Shown piece after piece: positions 1-9,471 of a stretch of 64,000 nucleotides of DNA. The stretch comes from Verrucomicrobiota bacterium. GTDB taxonomy: Bacteria > Verrucomicrobiota > Verrucomicrobiia > Opitutales > Opitutaceae. Each line of letters opens with the position of its first letter. The stretch's first letter is position 1. The stretch is taken from contig JACRKC010000083.1 in assembly GCA_016235555.1 (NCBI GenBank), positions 62,001-126,000 on the forward strand, in the 5' to 3' direction. The translations under genes and the position numbers were made by a program. Below the pieces are notes generated by a model that made no database searches, had not been told where the DNA came from, and saw nothing but the letters and a program-made list of their open reading frames with translations.

Positions 1-1454
1 GGCTGCCCGGCAACGTTGGCCACGGCGCGGCGGATGAGCATGGTGAGCTCCACTTCCATCTTGGGATCGAAGCGGCCCGGGAGCAGGTAGATCTTGTGCG
101 AGAGGTCGGACTCGTAACCGCCTTCCTGGATGAGGCGCGCCGTGGGGATGTAGGACGATACCTCGTTGGCGTAGCCGATCATCATGGAGTGCTTCGTTGC
201 CGGCAGGCTGCGGGCCATTGCGCCCCAGTCGGCACAGACCTCGCCCTCCATCGCGACGATCGTGAGTTCGCCGAGTTGCCACGACTGGACCGCGTAGTCG
301 AAGTCGCGACGCGCGTCGGGAAACGCGAGCATCTTGCGCGCCCACCACGTCGTGGAGGTGGTGATCCTTCCGTCGAGCGCCATCTTCCTGATTTCCTCCT
401 GACTCGGCCCCTCCTGTAGCGTCAGCTTGCCACGGACGAGGGCCGCGCTCAGGCGAGCGTCGAGCGGCTCCAGCGGCTGGCCCGTGCGGATACGTTCGAG
501 CACCGCTTGCGCGAGCGCGAGCCCCGCGGCGTGGCTGTTGTCGGGGCTCGCCGAAAATTCGTGCCGGCCGGTCGCGGGATCGCGGTGGACGACTTTGGCG
601 TCGGCGCCGGCGCCGTTGACGAACATCGCGCGGCAATCTTCCAAGTCGGTTTCGAGCTTGCGCCGCATCGCGCCGGGATAGTCGGCCGACCACTGGTTGA
701 GATTGCCCATGCTCGTGGGATGGCACGCATGACCGACCACGAGCACTTGGCGGGGCGACGCTTCCCGGCTCACCCGCAGGATCGGCGTGTGTTTGTCGTA
801 GCTGCCGAGCGGAAAGGGCGCCCACTGGATGCCCTGCTGCCCCGGCAAACGGCGGCTCATGCCGATCTGGGCCTCGCGCCAACCGTAGGCGAGCTCGGCC
901 GGCGCGAGATTCTTCAGGGCCCGGTCCGCCAGCTCGAGCAGCGTCGTCTCAAGAAAGGCGAGATACCAGACGTTCACGTCGCCCATGGCCGAGCCAGTGC
1001 GAAAATTGACCGTGGGAGCCCAGTGCGTGTGCGAGGCGGTGAAGCAGACGCTCTCCTCGGGTATGCCATGCGCCTTGTGGATCTTGTGTCGCACGGCGTC
1101 GACGGTGATCCTACCGAAGCCGAGCAGGTCCGCCGTGAACAAGATCGCGCGCTTGCCGTCGGCATCCTCGAGCACGAGCGCCTGGGCGAGCAGAGGCGAC
1201 TCCGAACCATCCATGATGCGCGAGTTGGCAAATCCCGCCGGCATGACGGGCATACCGGGCTTGGGCGTGATGTCGGCCTCCGCAAATCCGGCCTTCCAGG
1301 GGCGGGGCGAGCCGCCGGGGCCCGATGGAGTCGCCGCCACGGCGGCAGGTGCGGCGCCGGCGATCAGGCAAAAACAAACCGCCTGGAGGAAGAGGACCGG
1401 AACAGTGGCCTGCCACGCGGAGATCAATCGTGCTCGGTGAATACCGGATTTCAT
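1..1454 (-). CDS. Neutral/alkaline ceramidase-like secreted hydrolase (3' end beyond window)
   Basis: The frame is open from an ATG at 1454 to the left edge, so about 484 residues are visible and the C-terminus is missing. Residues 1-35 form a signal peptide (basic start, hydrophobic core, Ala-rich end). The mature part opens with the family hallmark of an AEADITPKPG-type segment, then LLAQALVLED, a DLLGFGR stretch and the zinc-binding signature SHTHWAPT. Further on come GHACHPTSMG and FVNGAGADAK. This matches the N-terminal domain of neutral/alkaline non-lysosomal ceramidases, zinc amidases of the periplasm or outside. In Verrucomicrobia and Planctomycetes the family is abundant and the real substrate is mostly unknown, so ceramide should not be assumed. 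It is the last gene seen in a minus-strand series after the apiosidase-like gene. Confidence 0.8.
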   Translation of the reverse strand, partial: MKSGIHRARLISAWQATVPVLFLQAVCFCLIAGAAPAAVAATPSGPGGSPRPWKAGFAEADITPKPGMPVMPAGFANSRIMDGSESPLLAQALVLEDADGKRAILFTADLLGFGRITVDAVRHKIHKAHGIPEESVCFTASHTHWAPTVNFRTGSAMGDVNVWYLAFLETTLLELADRALKNLAPAELAYGWREAQIGMSRRLPGQQGIQWAPFPLGSYDKHTPILRVSREASPRQVLVVGHACHPTSMGNLNQWSADYPGAMRRKLETDLEDCRAMFVNGAGADAKVVHRDPATGRHEFSASPDNSHAAGLALAQAVLERIRTGQPLEPLDARLSAALVRGKLTLQEGPSQEEIRKMALDGRITTSTTWWARKMLAFPDARRDFDYAVQSWQLGELTIVAMEGEVCADWGAMARSLPATKHSMMIGYANEVSSYIPTARLIQEGGYESDLSHKIYLLPGRFDPKMEVELTMLIRRAVANVAGQ

Positions 1455-1535
1455 CAGATGTGGGATTTGAGAGGGACCTGCCGGACGGGTGTGGTGTAGT
1501 CGGAACGTGTGGTTCTTGGTGCGCATTCGCCCTTG

Positions 1536-4178
1536 TTACCGCAGCTCGACCCGCCGGACTTCCACGGAGTCGATGAAGGCCTGGCGGTTGTCCGCGGGCA
1601 TCACGAAATAGAGATTCGCCGAGGTGGACTCCGGCCCCGTGGTGAAGCCGATCGTGCGCGGCACGAACGTCGGCGAGTTGATGCTGATGTGGTCGGTGCG
1701 GGAGCCATAGCCACTCGCGCCAAAACGGAACCACGCTCCACGCAGCCACGCGGTCGCGGCATAGGTGGTGTTCGGCTCCAGGCCCTTGAGGCCCAGAGAA
1801 AAATACCCCTTCTTCGTCAGCCGCAGGCAGGGTCCTCCTCCCGGGCCGCCGTCCGGGATTATCACGGGCTCGGTGGTGCCGGGCTTCCAACGCTCGAGTT
1901 GTCGCTGGTCGAACTGCACGATGCCGAGCAAATCGGGTCCGACGAGTTCACCGCGCCGAATGTCGATGTCGTCCATCAGGGCCTCGCCTTTGTCGTCCTC
2001 GGTGTAGAGCGAGAATTTGACATCGACCTGGCCACGCGACGACGCCGGGTCGAGTTCCGGCCGGAACAGGAGCGTGGTGAGTTCGTATTTCCCGGTCACG
2101 GCCGGGACACCGGCAAAGACGTATTTGCCGTTCGTTTGTTTGTGCGTCTCCGCGTAGGTCATCTCCGCCCTGCCTTGCAGCGACTGCAGCCAGCCGCGCA
2201 CCACGTAGAGCGCACCCGGCTCCAGCCCCCGGAGGGTCTGCGCCGCCCGAGTGCCCGGCACCAGATGCAACGCGCCGCGACCGGAGCGGGCTCCGTTCTC
2301 AGTCAAGCCGGCTCCGGTGCCGGTCAACTGCCACGGCTCTGGTTTGCCGAGTTCGAAGCCGAGATTGCCGGCGAGGTTGCGCACCGGCGGATTTTCCCGC
2401 GCTCGGGAGGGCGATTGCTCCTGCACTCCAACGGTGCGCGTGGTGCGAGCGACGGCGGCGGCAGGGATGGCTCGCGGTGCATCCACGCGCACCAATCGCG
2501 CGACGGCGTCGTGTCCGATCCAAGGAGCCGTCAACTCGATTCGCCGACCGCCCTCGACGGATGCTCCGCGGGCGCTCACGCCGTCATGGGGCCGCAGCCA
2601 CTCGACTTCAAACCGACCGCGCACTGCGCTCAAATCGAGCCAGAGCCGGGCGGCGCGTGTCGGGTCCGTCCGCGCGGCCCGGCCGGCGGAAGTGCTGTTG
2701 GGATGATAGGCGAGAAACTCGTCACTCCCGCGGCGCATGAGCTCCGGTGCGTCGGCGGCGACACGGCCATCGGCATCGCGCACCAGAGCGGGCGCCGGCA
2801 CAAAATCCGAAAGCTCGATCGGGGGCGTAGAAAAATAGTCGCGAATCACCCGCACGGAATCGAGCCCCGTGAGCGCCTTGCTGAAGGTGACTTCCTTTCG
2901 CCGATAAAACGCGGACGCCTTGCCCGCGGTCTCGCTGTAAGGATGAACGACCCACCAGCGGCCGCCGTAGTTGGCGGAGCCTCCGGAAAGCAACCACGAC
3001 CAGAACAAGCGCCGTTGCCAGTAGCGCATGTCCAGTGGGTCACGCTCGGTGTGATCCTGTTCGTAGCGGTCTTCGCCCAGGAACACGGGCTTCGCGAGCG
3101 CCTCGTATTGCGCGTATTGCTCCGCGCCGAGATCGTGCGCGTGCTCGATATGGATGTAGGTGGCCCAGTCCTCGGCCCCGAAGACAAACGGCAGCCGCCG
3201 CGCGTGGCCGGTGGAGCGTGGGTGCTGCCAGGGATCATCTTGCTGCAGATAGGCCCCGACTTCGCGGACCATCGCGTTGTTGTTCGGGAATTTCTCCCCG
3301 TAGTGGGCGTCGTTGACCAGCAGCCAGAACAGCTGCGGATAGGCGGCGAACCGGGCGACGAGGTTGCGCAGCAGGCGTTCGCGCTGCACCGGCTGCAGCG
3401 CGGCCCAGAAGGGATCATCACGGGCGTAGCCCGCTTGGGGAAACAGGATAAGCTGCACGGCAATTTCAGGATGCGTTTCGAGCAGCATCCTCAGGCGACG
3501 GTCCGCGACTTGGAGATTCTCCAGACGGAAACGGTCCAGGGTCGCATCGGCAAAAAACCAGGTCCTCCACTGCTCCTGTGACTCGCCGAAACCGGCGCTG
3601 CCGCTCGCGAGATAACAGCGCACCGAGTTGATGCCGCGCGCGACATCGTCGACGACGTAGCGTCGCGCATCGTCGTCGGAGACCGCGTTGCCGTTGCCAT
3701 CATAAGCGCAGAGCAGGAAGTAGGCGGTGTCGCTGAGATTGAGAAACCACCGCCCGTTCTCCGTCATCCAATGCCGGGAGTTTTTCGGGTGCGGCAGCAG
3801 CCGCCCGGGCAGGGACGATCCCGTGGCCGTGAACGCCCCGCGCCGGCTCGCCAAGGCACGATCGGTCGCGCACTGCGATGACCATTTCCACTCTCCCGGC
3901 TCGCTCACATACACGCGCGCCCGCCAGGTGTTGTCGCCGTCGAAAAACGCCGAGACGTTCCTCGCGTTTCCAGCGCCGGAGGGTGGCGTGAAGGTCACGC
4001 GCGCAACGGTGTCGAACGGATTCTCTACGTTACCATCTCCTTTGAGAATGATTTCGTGGACGCCGAACTTCGCCGCTGCGTCGCTGCCGCCGGTGAAATT
4101 CGCCGCGGCGGCTGCTGCGACCAGCGGCCAACCCAAGCAAAGAACAACAACACGACGAACGGATTTCATGGCGATCAT
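1536..4178 (-). CDS. Secreted apiosidase-like glycoside hydrolase (DUF5060 + DUF4038)
   Basis: The protein is about 880 residues. The ATG at 4178 overlaps the stop of the esterase gene as ATGA, with AAAGGG upstream; an ATG three codons later (4169) is equally possible. Order of parts: signal peptide (1-26), a DUF5060 beta domain (about 30-95), an apiosidase-like (DUF4038) TIM barrel (about 110-450) and two beta-sandwich modules at about 590-880 that resemble carbohydrate-binding modules. In the barrel, WLLVNDAHYGEK and KPVFLGEDRYE sit where the family carries its catalytic acids. The characterised DUF4038 relative is the GH140 apiosidase that releases D-apiose from rhamnogalacturonan II. That fits the apiose-type genes at 16.8-31.5 kb, but the exact glycosidic bond is inferred. 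Very long open frames on the plus strand here are shadows. Confidence 0.75.
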   Translation of the reverse strand: MIAMKSVRRVVVLCLGWPLVAAAAAANFTGGSDAAAKFGVHEIILKGDGNVENPFDTVARVTFTPPSGAGNARNVSAFFDGDNTWRARVYVSEPGEWKWSSQCATDRALASRRGAFTATGSSLPGRLLPHPKNSRHWMTENGRWFLNLSDTAYFLLCAYDGNGNAVSDDDARRYVVDDVARGINSVRCYLASGSAGFGESQEQWRTWFFADATLDRFRLENLQVADRRLRMLLETHPEIAVQLILFPQAGYARDDPFWAALQPVQRERLLRNLVARFAAYPQLFWLLVNDAHYGEKFPNNNAMVREVGAYLQQDDPWQHPRSTGHARRLPFVFGAEDWATYIHIEHAHDLGAEQYAQYEALAKPVFLGEDRYEQDHTERDPLDMRYWQRRLFWSWLLSGGSANYGGRWWVVHPYSETAGKASAFYRRKEVTFSKALTGLDSVRVIRDYFSTPPIELSDFVPAPALVRDADGRVAADAPELMRRGSDEFLAYHPNSTSAGRAARTDPTRAARLWLDLSAVRGRFEVEWLRPHDGVSARGASVEGGRRIELTAPWIGHDAVARLVRVDAPRAIPAAAVARTTRTVGVQEQSPSRARENPPVRNLAGNLGFELGKPEPWQLTGTGAGLTENGARSGRGALHLVPGTRAAQTLRGLEPGALYVVRGWLQSLQGRAEMTYAETHKQTNGKYVFAGVPAVTGKYELTTLLFRPELDPASSRGQVDVKFSLYTEDDKGEALMDDIDIRRGELVGPDLLGIVQFDQRQLERWKPGTTEPVIIPDGGPGGGPCLRLTKKGYFSLGLKGLEPNTTYAATAWLRGAWFRFGASGYGSRTDHISINSPTFVPRTIGFTTGPESTSANLYFVMPADNRQAFIDSVEVRRVELR

Positions 4179-5197
4179 AACAGCACCCTTTCGAGAAACG
4201 CGTAGGCGCGCTCGCGCACTTCCTTGGGGAAATCGTGCGGGCAGTCGGGATGCTCGACCGCGATCGCGCTCGGCGTGCCCAGCAGCGCATGCGCCTCGCG
4301 CGCGGTCGCAATCAAACGGTCGACGCTTTTCCATTGGAAATTCGCATCCTTCAGCGGCGCGTTAACGAAAATCGGGCGAGGCGACAGCGCGGCGAGCAGA
4401 TCGTCGAAATCAAACGGGATCTCGTCGAGTCGTCCCCGATACTTCGCCAGGCGCGGCATGTAGCGATCATGGCACCAGCCCTTGCCGTGCTCCCAGTTCT
4501 TCGGATCGCCGTTGTAGTAGTCGCGAAACGAATCAAACCCGCAGCTTGTGACGATCGCCTTGATCCGCGGGTCGAACAGCGCGGTGAAAATCGAATTGTG
4601 CCCGCCTAGCGAATGCCCGATGGCACCAAAGGCGCCGGGCCTGACCTCGCGCATTGAGTCGAGCAGATCGAGTGCGCGCAGGTTGTCCCAGATCGCCTTC
4701 ATCGTCCCGCTCGCGTAGCCGAGCTTGAAGACGTCCGGCTGATACTTTGCCAGCAACGGATAGTTCGGCGCAATGGTCACGAAGCCGCGCTCCGCCAGCT
4801 CGCTCGCGTATTGCCGGTTCGGCGTCTGGTTCCCGAGGCCCTCGATCACCACGGCGTGTCCGATCGTGTTGTTTGTCCCGTGCAGGCACAGCGCGGCCGG
4901 TGCGGGCTTCCCGGCAAGCGCGGATTTCGGGATCAGCAGATATGCGGGTGTGCGCGAGCCCGGCTCGCTTGCATATGTGATGAGCCGCCGCACATGACTG
5001 CCGCAGTCCACTTCCTCGCTCACCTGCACATCGAGGGCGCAACGTTTCTCCGCGCCGGGCAGCGGCCCCATCACGTCTTGCACCGCAGCGAGAATCTGCG
5101 CGCGTCGCTTTGGCCCGTCGGCGGGCTGCCTCAGCGTCTGCGCTTGGGCGGCGACAGCGGTGGCGGCGATGAGTTGCAGGAAGGCGCGGCGTTTCAT
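4175..5197 (-). CDS. Exported alpha/beta-hydrolase, acetyl xylan esterase / dienelactone hydrolase type
   Basis: A 340-residue protein with a short N-terminal export signal (MKRRAFLQLIAATAVAAQA), twin-arginine-like but without the full Tat consensus. The nucleophile elbow is GHSLGGHNS (G-x-S-x-G), preceded by the strand and loop around LCLHGTNN that form the oxyanion region. A late DCPHDFP segment supplies the likely catalytic His, and an upstream Asp lies near PIFVNAPLKDANF. This is the architecture of the acetyl xylan esterase-like alpha/beta hydrolases that deacylate plant polysaccharides. Its stop overlaps the start of the apiosidase-like gene by 4 bp (ATGA), so the two are probably made together and act on the same decorated glycan. 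The ester removed is not known. Confidence 0.75.
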   Translation of the reverse strand: MKRRAFLQLIAATAVAAQAQTLRQPADGPKRRAQILAAVQDVMGPLPGAEKRCALDVQVSEEVDCGSHVRRLITYASEPGSRTPAYLLIPKSALAGKPAPAALCLHGTNNTIGHAVVIEGLGNQTPNRQYASELAERGFVTIAPNYPLLAKYQPDVFKLGYASGTMKAIWDNLRALDLLDSMREVRPGAFGAIGHSLGGHNSIFTALFDPRIKAIVTSCGFDSFRDYYNGDPKNWEHGKGWCHDRYMPRLAKYRGRLDEIPFDFDDLLAALSPRPIFVNAPLKDANFQWKSVDRLIATAREAHALLGTPSAIAVEHPDCPHDFPKEVRERAYAFLERVLL

Positions 5198-5376
5198 GGG
5201 GTGCTGGGGTGTGCTGGATTTGCTGAAAGTCGCGGTTCGAAGTTAGGATCGGGCCGATCACCGGCTCCGTGCTAGCGGTTGAGCAGCGCGTCTACGGCTC
5301 GGATGACTGGACCGCCCGGGCCGCGCAGGTCCGCGAGTAGCTTCGCAACGTGGGGTTGGAAGGCACCAAGCATAAA

Positions 5377-6354
5377 TCATGGAGTGGCCGGTTTGATCCC
5401 GGCAGTTCGCTCACTGCCGGGCAGATCAAACAGCGGCGTGCTGAAGTAGCGTTCAGCTCGGTCGCACAGGAGCGTGACTACGTTCGATTTGGGTCCAAGC
5501 TCTGCGGCGAGACGTAGCGCAGCGACAACATTCGCGCCGGAGGAAGTTCCGACGCACAGTCCGAACTCGCGATGCAGACGGCGCGTCATCGCCATGGCGT
5601 CGGCGCTCGTGACGGCGATGGGCCCGTCCAGCGGGGCCTCGCGGAGGAGCGGCGGGATGAAGCCGTCGGCCACGCCCTCGATGAAGTGACAGCACGGGCA
5701 CTCGCCCGCGAGCAACGCCTGTTCGGCCGGCTCCATCGCGTGGATGCGCGCCTGCGGCCAGCGCTGCTTGATCGCCTTGCCGCAGCCCGCGAGCGTGCCG
5801 CCGGTGCCGAAGCCGTGCACAAACGCGTCGATGGGGCCGTTCACCTGCGCGAGGATTTCCCGGCCGGTGGTGTGTTCGTGGTCGGCGGCGTTGTGCGGGT
5901 TCTCGAACTGGCGCGGAAGAAAATAGCGCGCCTCCTGCGCGGCCATCTCTCGGGAAATCTCGATGCCCGTTTGATAGCGGCCTGCGCTGTCGAAGAGAAT
6001 CAACTCGGCGCCGAGTTGGCGGATCAACTTGCGCCGCTCGACGCTGGCGCCGGACGACATGACGATTGTCACGCGATAGCCCATCGCCGCACCGACCATC
6101 GAGAGCGCGATGCCGGTGTTGCCGCTGCTGCATTCGAGGATGATCGAGTCGGGCCGCAAAAAGCCGCGCTGTTCCGCGTCGAGCAACACGCCCTTCGCGA
6201 AGCGGTCCTTTACGCTGCCGCTGGCGTTGAGGAATTCGCACTTGGCGAGAATCGTCGCGCCTTCGGCGTCGAAGCGCAACGAAACCATCGGCGTGTTCCC
6301 GATCAGCGAGAGCACGGCCTTGGCGCGGGCGCGGTTTGGAGCGGACGGGTTCAT
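5377..6354 (-). CDS. cysK: PLP-dependent cysteine synthase family protein
   Basis: The true start is the ATG at 6354 (MNPSAPNRARAK), which overlaps the stop of the upstream gene as ATGA and gives 325 residues, the normal family length. The longer frame upstream is out-of-frame sequence of the neighbour. The PLP lysine is in NASGSVKDRFAK, the substrate loop is SSGNTGIALS, and the phosphate-binding loop is FGTGGTLAG. These are classic fold-type II beta-substitution motifs (O-acetylserine sulfhydrylase, cystathionine beta-synthase catalytic core). CPCCHFIEG in the C-terminal half is Cys-rich but occurs in relatives. The likely reaction is O-acetylserine plus sulfide to cysteine in the cytoplasm. 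Coupling to an exported haem protein is odd, so a specialised substrate is possible; the gene symbol names the family only. Confidence 0.75.
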   Translation of the reverse strand: MNPSAPNRARAKAVLSLIGNTPMVSLRFDAEGATILAKCEFLNASGSVKDRFAKGVLLDAEQRGFLRPDSIILECSSGNTGIALSMVGAAMGYRVTIVMSSGASVERRKLIRQLGAELILFDSAGRYQTGIEISREMAAQEARYFLPRQFENPHNAADHEHTTGREILAQVNGPIDAFVHGFGTGGTLAGCGKAIKQRWPQARIHAMEPAEQALLAGECPCCHFIEGVADGFIPPLLREAPLDGPIAVTSADAMAMTRRLHREFGLCVGTSSGANVVAALRLAAELGPKSNVVTLLCDRAERYFSTPLFDLPGSERTAGIKPATP

Positions 6355-9300
6355 TGAAGGCTGCGGAGGAATGCCACGAGATCGGCGAGGACTTTGGGCT
6401 CCACGGCGCGATCCAGGCCGGGCGGCATCAGCGACATCGCGATCGGTTCCTGTTTCGTGATCGTGGCGCGAGGCACGGGATTTTCGCGACCGTCGGCGGT
6501 CAAAAGGAAAACCGTGTCGGACGTCTCCCGCGGAATCGTGCCGAGCAGGGAATTGCCGTCCCGCGTGGTGACCTGAAAGGCCTCGTAGCCGCGCGCGATC
6601 GTGGCGCTCGGAAAACTGATCGCTTCGAGCAGATCGCGACTCGTTCGGATTCGGCCGATGTGCGAAAGGTCGGGCCCCAGCACGCCGCCGGTGTCGCCGA
6701 CGCGATGGCAGGTCAGGCACGCGCCCGTGCCCGCAAAGAACGCGGCGCGGCCGCGCGCCGGATCGCCACCGCCGGCGAGAGTCTCGAGTTCCGTCACGCG
6801 TGCGTCCTTGGCGGCATTCTGATTCATGATTTCAGCGATAAGGGGACCGGCGTTTTCGTGAGCGGGCGGGGGGAAGCGCAGAAAAACAGCTTGCAATGTC
6901 TGAGGTCGCACGCCCCAGCGGCCCGGCGACTTCGTGAGTTGCCCCAGCAGCCGGGCGGCCGTTTCGGCATCGGCCGGCCCGCGCTGAAATGCGTCGAGTA
7001 GTTGCTGCAATTCCACCGGGCCAGCCCCCGGCATCACGTCGGTTAGCTTCAGCAATTGGGCGCGGTTGAGCTTCGCCTCAGCCAGCACCGTGGCGGCTTG
7101 GAGGCGGGCGTCGGGCGTCCCGCCAACAACGAAGGGCCCGAGCAGCAGGTCGAATGAGCCGGCGTCCATTTCGGTGCCGACACCGGTGGCGAGCCGCAAC
7201 GCCGCCACGCGCATTGCGGCCGGCCGGCTCGTGTCACGACCGACATCCTGCAGCAACGCGGAGAAGCCGCGCTGGCGATGCGTCGCGATGGCGCGCAGCG
7301 CCGCCTGCGCCCGATGTGTGTCGGGCGAACGCAGCGACGATGCGAGCAATTCGCGCCAGCTCTCGTCCCACGCGTTCGGCGCACCCGCAATCGCGTCGAG
7401 CAACAGCACCGGGTCCAGCGCCGGCGCGGGTGAAGCGCGCAGCCAGTCGCGCACTTCCTGCGCGGAAAGAAACGCCGCGACCAGACGGGCGACGACCTCC
7501 TTCGCCGCAGGCTCGAGCGTGCCGGCGACAGCGGTGGCGAGATAGTCCGCCGCCGCGCGACCCCATTCCGGGTGGCGGACGGCGATTTTCAGCGCCGCCG
7601 AGCGCAGCGCCGGCTCCTGGTCCCGCAGCGCCGCGAACACGGGAGCGGCGCCGAGTTTTTCGCCCGCGCTTGCATCGAGCGCGATCATCGCCGCCCGGCG
7701 CGCCAGGGGCTCGCGATGATTCAGCAGCGCCTGGGTTTCGGCCGGCGAGTCGATCTCGATGAGCGCGTAGATCAACGCGTGGGTAAGGATCGGGTCGTGC
7801 GGGATCGCGGCGGCGGCTCCCAACGCGGGGATCGCCTTCGGATTCCGCAACCGGCCGAGCGCGCGGGCCGCCTCGCGCTGCACGCTCGGTGAGTCATCGC
7901 CCAATCGCGCTATCAGGGCCTCGGCGGCATGGCTGTCGCTCGTGATAAACGCGCTCTGGCACGCGACCTCGCGGATGCGCGCATCATGATCGGGCAGTGC
8001 GCGGCGCGCCGCGGACTGTGCGGCCGGCGACCCGATGCGGGTGAGCGCCCAAACGGCGTTGCTGCGGACGAGGTAGTGGGTGTTTTCGAGCGCCGTCGTC
8101 AGTGCGGGCACGGCGGCAGCGCCGCGCTTCACCAGCTCGGCGACGGCGCGGTCGCGGACGACGTATCGCGGATCGCCGAGCAGGGCGGTGAGCGCCTCGG
8201 GCGAACTCGCTGTCCAAGCGATGGCGTTTCCCCGCGGGTCGGCCGGCCCGCGCGCACCGATGCGGCGGATGCGGTAGATGCCGCCGGTGATATCCGGCCG
8301 CGACACCACCGAGGTCGGGCAACCGCGCCGGAACCACGCGCCGGTATCGATGACCAGAAGGCTGCCATCGGCGTCCTCGATCACATCAGTGAAGTGGACG
8401 CCGGAATCGGCGGCCGTGGCGAACACCTGCGCCGCGCCGCGATACGTGGCACCCGTGCGCTCGAGCGGCACGCGCATGATGCGATGGGTGTTGAATTCGG
8501 CGTAGAGGAGATTGTTTCGATAGTCCGCGCCCCACGCCTCGCTGCGTGGGAGCGCGATGCCCGCCGGTGCGACGTGGCCGATGAACGCAACGGGTGGCAG
8601 CAGGTCACCCGTGCGTTTGAATTCGGCGATGACCGGCTCCTGATCGGTGCGCGGATAGACGCCACCGTGAACCCAGTGCAGGATCGCATCGCTGCGCGGC
8701 GAGCCTTGGAAGATGTTCACCGTGCCGAACATCTCGCCTTCCTGATTGAAGGCCAACTCCACGGGATTGTCCATGCCGCCGCCGGCATACACCTGGATGT
8801 CGCTGCCATCGGGGCGGCACGACCAGATCCGTGCGCCGAGTCCTTTCGACACGAGCGCACCGCCGCCATTCTGGTAGACTTCGTGGCCCTTGCGACCGTG
8901 GCACCAGTAGAGCCGGCCGTTGGGATGGAGGAACGGGCCATGGACATCGGCGGCGTTGCCGTTGGACTTGAAGCCGGTCGCGACGAGCGCACGCGAATCG
9001 GCACGACCGTCGCCGTCCCGGTCCTCCAACCGCCAGAGCCCGGGCGCCGAGGTGACGAACAACGCTCCCTCGTGCCAGACCGCGCCCATGGGAAAGGCGA
9101 GCTGGTCGGCAAAGACCGTGGAACGGTCGAAGATTCCATCGCCGTCGGTGTCCTCCAGCATCGTGATGCAGCTGGGACGCTTTGCATCGAGTTCCTTCTC
9201 GTCGAGATTTACGCCGGCGTTTTCCGCGACGAAGAGGCGGCCGCGCTCGTCGAAGTTGCCGAGCATGGGAAAGGTTACCAGCGGCGGCAGCGCCACGGGG

Positions 9301-9440
9301 ATGACCTCGAACCCGGCGGGGACTTGAATCGCCACCGGACGCGGGTTTGCGGCTGGAGGCTGGGCCGTCGCGACGGCGGATGCGATCACCGCGAGGGCGA
9401 AGGCTGGCGCACGATGAGGGAGCTGAGGCAGAGTTCGCAT
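6351..9440 (-). CDS. PVC-type membrane-bound dehydrogenase / HEAT-repeat / cytochrome c protein
   Basis: The start is the ATG at 9440, which begins a signal peptide (MRTLPQLPHRAPAFALAVIA). The mature protein of about 1,000 residues has three parts: an N-terminal beta-propeller of the PVC membrane-bound dehydrogenase type (about 30-390, with DTDGDGIFDRS and DRDGDGRADS calcium-like loops), a long HEAT-repeat solenoid (about 410-850), and a C-terminal cytochrome c domain with one CLTCH haem site and a distal Met-containing PVC haem-domain signature. Such proteins are a hallmark of Planctomycetes and Verrucomicrobia and are thought to pass electrons from sugar or sugar-alcohol oxidation in the periplasm; the substrate is not known. 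Its stop overlaps the cysK-like start by 4 bp. Confidence 0.85.
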   Translation of the reverse strand: MRTLPQLPHRAPAFALAVIASAVATAQPPAANPRPVAIQVPAGFEVIPVALPPLVTFPMLGNFDERGRLFVAENAGVNLDEKELDAKRPSCITMLEDTDGDGIFDRSTVFADQLAFPMGAVWHEGALFVTSAPGLWRLEDRDGDGRADSRALVATGFKSNGNAADVHGPFLHPNGRLYWCHGRKGHEVYQNGGGALVSKGLGARIWSCRPDGSDIQVYAGGGMDNPVELAFNQEGEMFGTVNIFQGSPRSDAILHWVHGGVYPRTDQEPVIAEFKRTGDLLPPVAFIGHVAPAGIALPRSEAWGADYRNNLLYAEFNTHRIMRVPLERTGATYRGAAQVFATAADSGVHFTDVIEDADGSLLVIDTGAWFRRGCPTSVVSRPDITGGIYRIRRIGARGPADPRGNAIAWTASSPEALTALLGDPRYVVRDRAVAELVKRGAAAVPALTTALENTHYLVRSNAVWALTRIGSPAAQSAARRALPDHDARIREVACQSAFITSDSHAAEALIARLGDDSPSVQREAARALGRLRNPKAIPALGAAAAIPHDPILTHALIYALIEIDSPAETQALLNHREPLARRAAMIALDASAGEKLGAAPVFAALRDQEPALRSAALKIAVRHPEWGRAAADYLATAVAGTLEPAAKEVVARLVAAFLSAQEVRDWLRASPAPALDPVLLLDAIAGAPNAWDESWRELLASSLRSPDTHRAQAALRAIATHRQRGFSALLQDVGRDTSRPAAMRVAALRLATGVGTEMDAGSFDLLLGPFVVGGTPDARLQAATVLAEAKLNRAQLLKLTDVMPGAGPVELQQLLDAFQRGPADAETAARLLGQLTKSPGRWGVRPQTLQAVFLRFPPPAHENAGPLIAEIMNQNAAKDARVTELETLAGGGDPARGRAAFFAGTGACLTCHRVGDTGGVLGPDLSHIGRIRTSRDLLEAISFPSATIARGYEAFQVTTRDGNSLLGTIPRETSDTVFLLTADGRENPVPRATITKQEPIAMSLMPPGLDRAVEPKVLADLVAFLRSLQ

Positions 9441-9471
9441 GAGGAGCTGAATCGAAGTCGGCTTGCAGCCT

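Noticed and set aside
1509-3581. A 690-codon open frame on the plus strand
   Set aside because: Antisense to the apiosidase-like gene; no domain is recognisable and the composition is typical of a shadow frame.
5272-5373. A 33-codon minus-strand frame right after the cysK-like stop (MLGAFQPHVAKLLADL...)
   Set aside because: It reads a little like coding sequence but has no ribosome-binding site and no family resemblance; too short to support.
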